NCBI GenBank assembly: GCA_016302525.1
Contig: JAEDNJ010000067.1
Coordinates: 1 to 8,112, forward strand
Length of the DNA: 8,112 nt
Source of the DNA: Phascolarctobacterium sp.
GTDB lineage: Bacteria > Bacillota > Negativicutes > Acidaminococcales > Acidaminococcaceae
Direction: 5' to 3'
Shown: in pieces, positions 4,614-8,112 of the stretch
Position numbering within the stretch: position 1 is the stretch's first letter
Layout of the letters: every line of letters begins with the position of its first letter
Notes under the pieces: model-generated
Seen by the model: only the letters and a program-made list of their open reading frames with translations
What the model was told of the DNA's origin: nothing
The model's database searches: none
Program-made: the position numbers and the translations under genes

Positions 4614-5417
4614 TTACAAATACTCTAAAATTTCCTTTGCGTGGTTTAAGATGATATCGGGCTTAATGTTGCCCTTTTCTACATCCTCTAGGCTGGCTTC
4701 GCCAGTAAGGACGAGGATAGAGAGAATATCGTTGTTCAGTCCAAAGGCAATGTCGGTAGAAAGTCTGTCACCTACCATGGCAATTTGCTCCTTAGCAAAG
4801 CCTGTTCTATCCAGAACAACATCTACCATAAATTCAAAAGGCTTGCCGAAAATATGCAGGGGCTGCTTGCCTGTAGCGGTCTTGATGAGCTCTAGCATGG
4901 CGCCTGTATCGGGGATGAACTCGCCGCCCTCAATGGGACACCGCACATCAGGATGAGTGGCTACATAGGGCACGCCCTTATCAATGAGGCGGCAGGCTAT
5001 CGTTAGATTAGCATAGGTCAGCTCCTGATCGAAGGCGACAACGACATAGTCGGCTCCCTCTTCAAGGGTACTGGTCATGGTAAAGCCGGCCTCGGCAATC
5101 AGCGTTTTGAACTCCTTGGTGCCCAAAACAAAGAGCCGCGCCTTCTTGTTGACCTTGCTTAGCCAGTTCGTAAAGGCATCCGTAGAAATAAGCACATCCT
5201 TGCGCTCGACAGGCACACCAAGACCATTCATCTTGCGGACATAGTGACTGTGGTCCTTCGAGGAATTGTTAGTGAGCAGATAATAGGTACGCCCAGCTGC
5301 TTTGAGCTTATCAAAAAAGCCCTCCATACCGGGAATGAGGGTGTTGCCTAAATTAATGGTGCCGTCCATATCAAAGAGAAAGCATTTTATGTTCTTGATG
5401 CGTTCTAAATTGTTCAT
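4614..5417 (-). CDS. HAD-IIA (NagD-type) sugar phosphatase
   Basis: A 267-residue HAD-superfamily hydrolase of subfamily IIA, which includes NagD and the p-nitrophenylphosphatase-like enzymes. All four HAD motifs are visible: DMDGT with nucleophile D16 and acid D18; TNNSS at 49-53; lysine K192 in GKP; and GDRLSTD with D217 and D222 for magnesium. The capping region between motifs II and III includes the ATHPD segment (about 154-158) typical of the subfamily. The likely reaction is hydrolysis of small cytoplasmic phosphomonoesters such as sugar or nucleotide phosphates, often as metabolite clean-up; the real substrate cannot be read here. It stands alone between the terminator of the ABC operon and its own terminator. 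The start at 5417 has only a distant AAAGGA (13 bases upstream), so translation may be weak. No convincing promoter was found in the 80 bases upstream. It has no evident tie to either neighbouring operon. Confidence 0.88.
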   Translation of the reverse strand: MNNLERIKNIKCFLFDMDGTINLGNTLIPGMEGFFDKLKAAGRTYYLLTNNSSKDHSHYVRKMNGLGVPVERKDVLISTDAFTNWLSKVNKKARLFVLGTKEFKTLIAEAGFTMTSTLEEGADYVVVAFDQELTYANLTIACRLIDKGVPYVATHPDVRCPIEGGEFIPDTGAMLELIKTATGKQPLHIFGKPFEFMVDVVLDRTGFAKEQIAMVGDRLSTDIAFGLNNDILSILVLTGEASLEDVEKGNIKPDIILNHAKEILEYL

Positions 5418-5497
5418 CGACTTCTAAGTATCCTTTGCTAAAACTAGGGCTGGAAAGGTTTTACCAGCAAATTATCAGGAAAAAGTAACTTCTCCAT

Positions 5498-5525
5498 AAA
5501 AAAGTGGCTTCAAAGTGAAGCCACT
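5498..5525 (-). terminator. Rho-independent terminator of the ABC transporter operon
   Basis: Perfect 9-base stem AGTGGCTTC (5503-5511) and GAAGCCACT (5517-5525) with a 5-base loop, followed on the minus strand by six U residues (5503-5498). It lies 7 bases after the ATPase stop codon. Confidence 0.88.
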
Positions 5526-5532
5526 AATTTTT

Positions 5533-6327
5533 TTAACCTAAGAGCAGGCGGTCGCTGTCTAAGCTGTTGCCGGCTGCGCGTTCAAACATAGCCAGCAGGT
5601 CAGGAATATCCAGACTTTGCTTTTGCTCGCCCTCAACATCAATGATGATTCGACCATTGTGCAGCATGATGAGACGGTTGCCATAGCGCAGGGCATCACG
5701 CATATTATGGGTAATCATTAGGGAGGTGAGCTTGTCACGCGTAACGATTTTTTCCGTCAAGCTCAAAACCTTGGAGGCTGTCTTGGGGTCTAAGGCTGCT
5801 GTATGCTCGTCTAAAAGTAGCAGCTTGGGCCTCTTTAAGGTTGCCATCAACAGAGTGAGGGCTTGGCGTTGACCACCAGAAAGCAGGCCGACCTTAGCCG
5901 TCATGCGGTTTTCTAAACCTAAGTCCAGCTCCTTTAAAAGCTCATAGAACCTATCGTGATCCTTAGCGCTGCAGCTCCAGCCAAAGCCAGGGGTTTCTCC
6001 ACGACGGGAGGCAATAGCGAGGTTTTCCTCAATCATCATGCCGGCAGCAGTGCCCAGCATAGGGTCCTGAAAAACACGGCCAATAAACTGCGCCCTTTTA
6101 TGCTCCGGCCTTTTGGTAATATCTACACCGTCAATGACGACACTGCCCTTATCAATGGGCCATACGCCGGCAATAGCATTCAGCATGGTGGACTTGCCCG
6201 CGCCGTTGCCGCCGATAACAGTACAAAAATCACCGGGCTTAAGGTGCAGGGAAAGACCGTTCAGAGCCTTTTTTTCGTTGATAGTGCCGGGAAAGAAGGT
6301 TTTGTGAATGTTTTCCACTCTTAACAT
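5533..6327 (-). CDS. ABC transporter ATP-binding protein (TrpZ-like)
   Basis: A 264-residue nucleotide-binding subunit, last gene of the transporter operon. Motifs in order: Walker A GGNGAGKST (39-47), Q-loop Q87 followed by DP, signature LSGGQRQ (149-155), Walker B LLLLDEH (169-175) with catalytic E174, D-loop ALDP (178-181) and switch histidine H207. All are intact, so it should hydrolyse ATP to drive uptake through the permease encoded directly upstream. The histidine after the Walker B glutamate and the Q-loop neighbourhood resemble the ATPases paired with the PF04392-type binding proteins. It starts 2 bases after the permease stop. Its ribosome binding site (GGAAGG, 10-base spacer) lies within the last permease codons, so translation is probably coupled. 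The last about 20 residues are a short tail past the core fold. Confidence 0.93.
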   Translation of the reverse strand: MLRVENIHKTFFPGTINEKKALNGLSLHLKPGDFCTVIGGNGAGKSTMLNAIAGVWPIDKGSVVIDGVDITKRPEHKRAQFIGRVFQDPMLGTAAGMMIEENLAIASRRGETPGFGWSCSAKDHDRFYELLKELDLGLENRMTAKVGLLSGGQRQALTLLMATLKRPKLLLLDEHTAALDPKTASKVLSLTEKIVTRDKLTSLMITHNMRDALRYGNRLIMLHNGRIIIDVEGEQKQSLDIPDLLAMFERAAGNSLDSDRLLLG

Positions 6328-6329
6328 TA

Positions 6330-7211
6330 TTAAGCTACCTTCCTTCCTACTAATTTGGATTTAATCAAGGGCATAGCCAGAGCGATCGCTACCAAAACTG
6401 CGGTGAACAGCTTTAAGTCATTAGGCGGCATACCTAAGGCCAGCACTGTTGCAATTACGATACGATAGACAACAGAGCCCAGAACTACAGAAATGAGGCA
6501 GTTCATAAAGTTGCGTGTACCAAAGAGCACCTCGCCGATAATAACGGAGGCCAGACCGATAACGATAGTGCCTACGCCCATGCCTACATCAGCAAAGCCG
6601 TTGCTTTGCGCAACCAGAGCGCCAGAAACAGCCACAAGACCGTTGCTCAGCAGTAGGCCCAGGATAATTGTATTATCTGTGTTTACGCCCTGAGCGCGAA
6701 TCATTTGTTGGTTGAAGCCTGTTGCACGCACAGCAGCGCCGATTTCCGTACCAAAGAACCAGTACATCAGCACGCCAATAATAATGGTTGCAATAAGACC
6801 GACAATCAGGGTACATTCGCCGCTGTTAAGCCCCGTCATATCACGGGCGATGGTAAAGGTTGTGTCAACACCCAAAAGCGGGATATTAGCCTTGCCCATA
6901 ATACGCAGGTTAACAGAGTAGAGCGCAATCATTGTCAGGATACCAGCCAGCAGGGCAGGTATTTTCATTTTTGTGTGTAATAGTCCAGTTGCCACCCCTG
7001 AGAGAGAGCCTAAAACAAAGGCTGCCAGAAGGGAGGTAACAGGGCCACAGCCGGCTACCAGCAGGGTAGCGGCAATAGCAGCGCCCATGGGGAAGCTGCC
7101 TTCAACCGTCAGGTCTGCAATGTCCAGCACGCGATAGGTGATATAAACACCCAGGGCCATAATAGCCCAGAGCAAACCAATAGCGATTGTGGGAATAATT
7201 AAATTTACCAT
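6330..7211 (-). CDS. ABC transporter permease (TrpY-like, BPD_transp_2 family)
   Basis: A 293-residue inner-membrane permease with about nine hydrophobic segments (roughly residues 5-25, 42-53, 58-78, 84-102, 133-153, 180-200, 212-231, 237-258, 268-284). It belongs to the branched-chain amino acid/ribose-type permease family (BPD_transp_2). The stretch ADLTVEGSFPMGAA (about 32-45) and the block GAAVRATGFNQQMIRAQG (about 158-175), the likely cytoplasmic contact with the ATPase, are typical of permeases partnered with PF04392 binding proteins. A single permease gene is present, so it should act as a homodimer. The ATG at 7211 has GAGG at a 6-base spacing. The binding-protein gene ends 10 bases upstream and the ATPase starts 2 bases downstream. 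Relatives include the streptococcal TrpXYZ tryptophan system, but substrate specificity lies mostly in the binding protein and is not settled here. Confidence 0.9.
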   Translation of the reverse strand: MVNLIIPTIAIGLLWAIMALGVYITYRVLDIADLTVEGSFPMGAAIAATLLVAGCGPVTSLLAAFVLGSLSGVATGLLHTKMKIPALLAGILTMIALYSVNLRIMGKANIPLLGVDTTFTIARDMTGLNSGECTLIVGLIATIIIGVLMYWFFGTEIGAAVRATGFNQQMIRAQGVNTDNTIILGLLLSNGLVAVSGALVAQSNGFADVGMGVGTIVIGLASVIIGEVLFGTRNFMNCLISVVLGSVVYRIVIATVLALGMPPNDLKLFTAVLVAIALAMPLIKSKLVGRKVA

Positions 7212-7221
7212 AAATGTCCTC

Positions 7222-8112
7222 TTATTTAATTACCTCTGCGCCCTTGAGCACTTCAGCAGGAATAGTCAAACCAATAGCTTTAGCAGCCTTTTCGTTGATA
7301 AGGGGCTTAAATTCCTTTTGTGCCTGGATGGGCATATCAGCGGGTTTGGATTTGCCAGAGAGAATGTCAGCCGCCATAGCGCCTGCTTGTACGCCCAGAT
7401 CGTAGTAGTCAACGCCCAGGGTAGCAATGCCGCCAGCCTTAACCATGTTGCCTTCGCCGCAGATAACTGGCAGCTTAGCCTCGTTAGTAACGATTAGCAG
7501 AGTAGGAATAGCAGAAGCTAATACATTGTCGGTGCCAACATAGATAGCATCAACCTTGCCAATTAAGCTGCGAGCTGCTTGTTGAATGTCGTTAACATTA
7601 GAAACAGTAGCCTCTTTGATTACTACGCCCTTCTTTTGCGCAGCTTCTTTCAGAATGTTAACTTGAATTTGAGAGTTAACCTCGCTGGAGCAGTAGATGG
7701 TGCCAACAGTTTTTGCTTTCGGAACAATCTTCAGCAGCAGGTCTAATTGCTCAGCAACAGGGTTCATATCGGTGCAGCCGGTTACATTGGTGCCTGGCTT
7801 GTTGTTGTCCTTAACCAGCTTAGCAGATTTGTAATCGGTAATAGCAGAGCCAACAATAGGAATATCCTTGGTTGCATTAGCAACGGTTTGCGCAGCCGGA
7901 GTAGCGATAGCATAAATCAGATTAACCTTATTGTTAACAAAGCGTTGGGCAATGTTTTGCAGGTTGGATTGGTCTGCTTGAGCATTTTGACGGTCGTAGG
8001 TAATGTTTTTGCCCTCTTCGTAGCCCTTAGCCTTTAAGCCATCAACAAAGCCCTTGTTAGTAGCATCTAAGGCAGCGTGCTCTACTAATTGTACGATACC
8101 AACATTTACCTT
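7222..8112 (-). CDS. ABC transporter substrate-binding protein, N-terminus cut by right edge (TrpX-like)
   Basis: The frame is open from the window edge to the stop at 7222, giving 296 residues. An internal ATG at 7767 would remove the whole first lobe and is not the start. The protein is of the ABC_sub_bind family (PF04392): VGIVQLVEHAALD near the visible start, then GFVDGLKAKGY, the domain-linker region around GTNVTGCTD, and in the second lobe VDAIYVGTDNVLASA and the GVDYYDLGVQAG block. The signal peptide, and the lipobox expected for a Gram-positive-type binding lipoprotein, lie outside the window, so surface location is inferred from the family. Its role is to capture a small solute for the permease and ATPase encoded next. 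Aromatic amino acids are the known ligands of some relatives (TrpX), but others bind different molecules. The promoter and any regulatory leader are outside the window. Confidence 0.9.
   Translation of the reverse strand, partial: KVNVGIVQLVEHAALDATNKGFVDGLKAKGYEEGKNITYDRQNAQADQSNLQNIAQRFVNNKVNLIYAIATPAAQTVANATKDIPIVGSAITDYKSAKLVKDNNKPGTNVTGCTDMNPVAEQLDLLLKIVPKAKTVGTIYCSSEVNSQIQVNILKEAAQKKGVVIKEATVSNVNDIQQAARSLIGKVDAIYVGTDNVLASAIPTLLIVTNEAKLPVICGEGNMVKAGGIATLGVDYYDLGVQAGAMAADILSGKSKPADMPIQAQKEFKPLINEKAAKAIGLTIPAEVLKGAEVIK

Noticed and set aside
5449..5468. GCTGG-N10-CCAGC inverted repeat upstream of the HAD gene as a CcpA (cre) site
   Set aside because: The core lacks the central CG and the CA end of the cre consensus; five-base arms are weak and can arise by chance.
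5418..5497. Promoter for the HAD gene (for example TTGCTG with TAGTTT at 18 bases)
   Set aside because: The -10 candidate matches the consensus at only three positions; no convincing promoter could be chosen.
7222..7767. Binding-protein gene starting at the internal ATG 7767
   Set aside because: The same frame stays open and encodes a typical first lobe of the family up to the window edge, so 7767 is an internal methionine.

Overview
The window comes from a bacterium. Strong GGAGG ribosome binding sites, TATAAT promoters, tight gene packing and an anaerobic iron-sulfur gene set suggest an obligately anaerobic Firmicute. A Negativicutes or Clostridia member is my guess; the sequence alone does not settle it. 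All protein genes lie on the minus strand, so transcription runs from high to low coordinates. The only plus-strand product I can support is a small RNA.

Positions 1-3949 hold an operon read hdrB, hdrC, hdrA, mvhD and then the start of an FrhB/FdhB-like iron-sulfur flavoprotein gene cut by the left edge. Genes overlap by 1-16 bases or are at most 11 bases apart. HdrABC-MvhD is the core of soluble flavin-based electron-bifurcating complexes. Every cluster-ligand motif I looked for is present: two CCG domains in HdrB, two [4Fe-4S] motifs in HdrC, FAD site and multiple cluster motifs in HdrA, and the MvhD cysteines. The electron partner and the physiological disulfide or other acceptor are not visible. 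The last gene may supply the electron-input module. The leader (about 3950-4125) has an extended -10 promoter, an inverted repeat in the 5' UTR and a perfect 7-bp palindrome about 70-90 bases upstream of the predicted transcription start.

Positions 4135-4613 look empty at the usual ORF cutoffs but contain a compact module. It has a 28-residue holin-like toxin gene on the minus strand, a convergent plus-strand small RNA of about 88 nt, consensus-like promoters for both, and a shared bidirectional terminator. This is the architecture of a type I toxin-antitoxin locus. The two RNAs also begin with related sequences, and an extra plus-strand promoter lies further upstream.

Positions 4614-5417 encode a NagD-type (HAD-IIA) phosphatase, bracketed by its own terminator and that of the preceding operon, so probably monocistronic.

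Positions 5533-8112 hold an ABC uptake operon: a substrate-binding protein (N-terminus cut by the right edge), a permease with about nine membrane segments, and an ATPase, ending in a strong terminator. The family is that of the TrpXYZ-like transporters, but the substrate cannot be read from the sequence.
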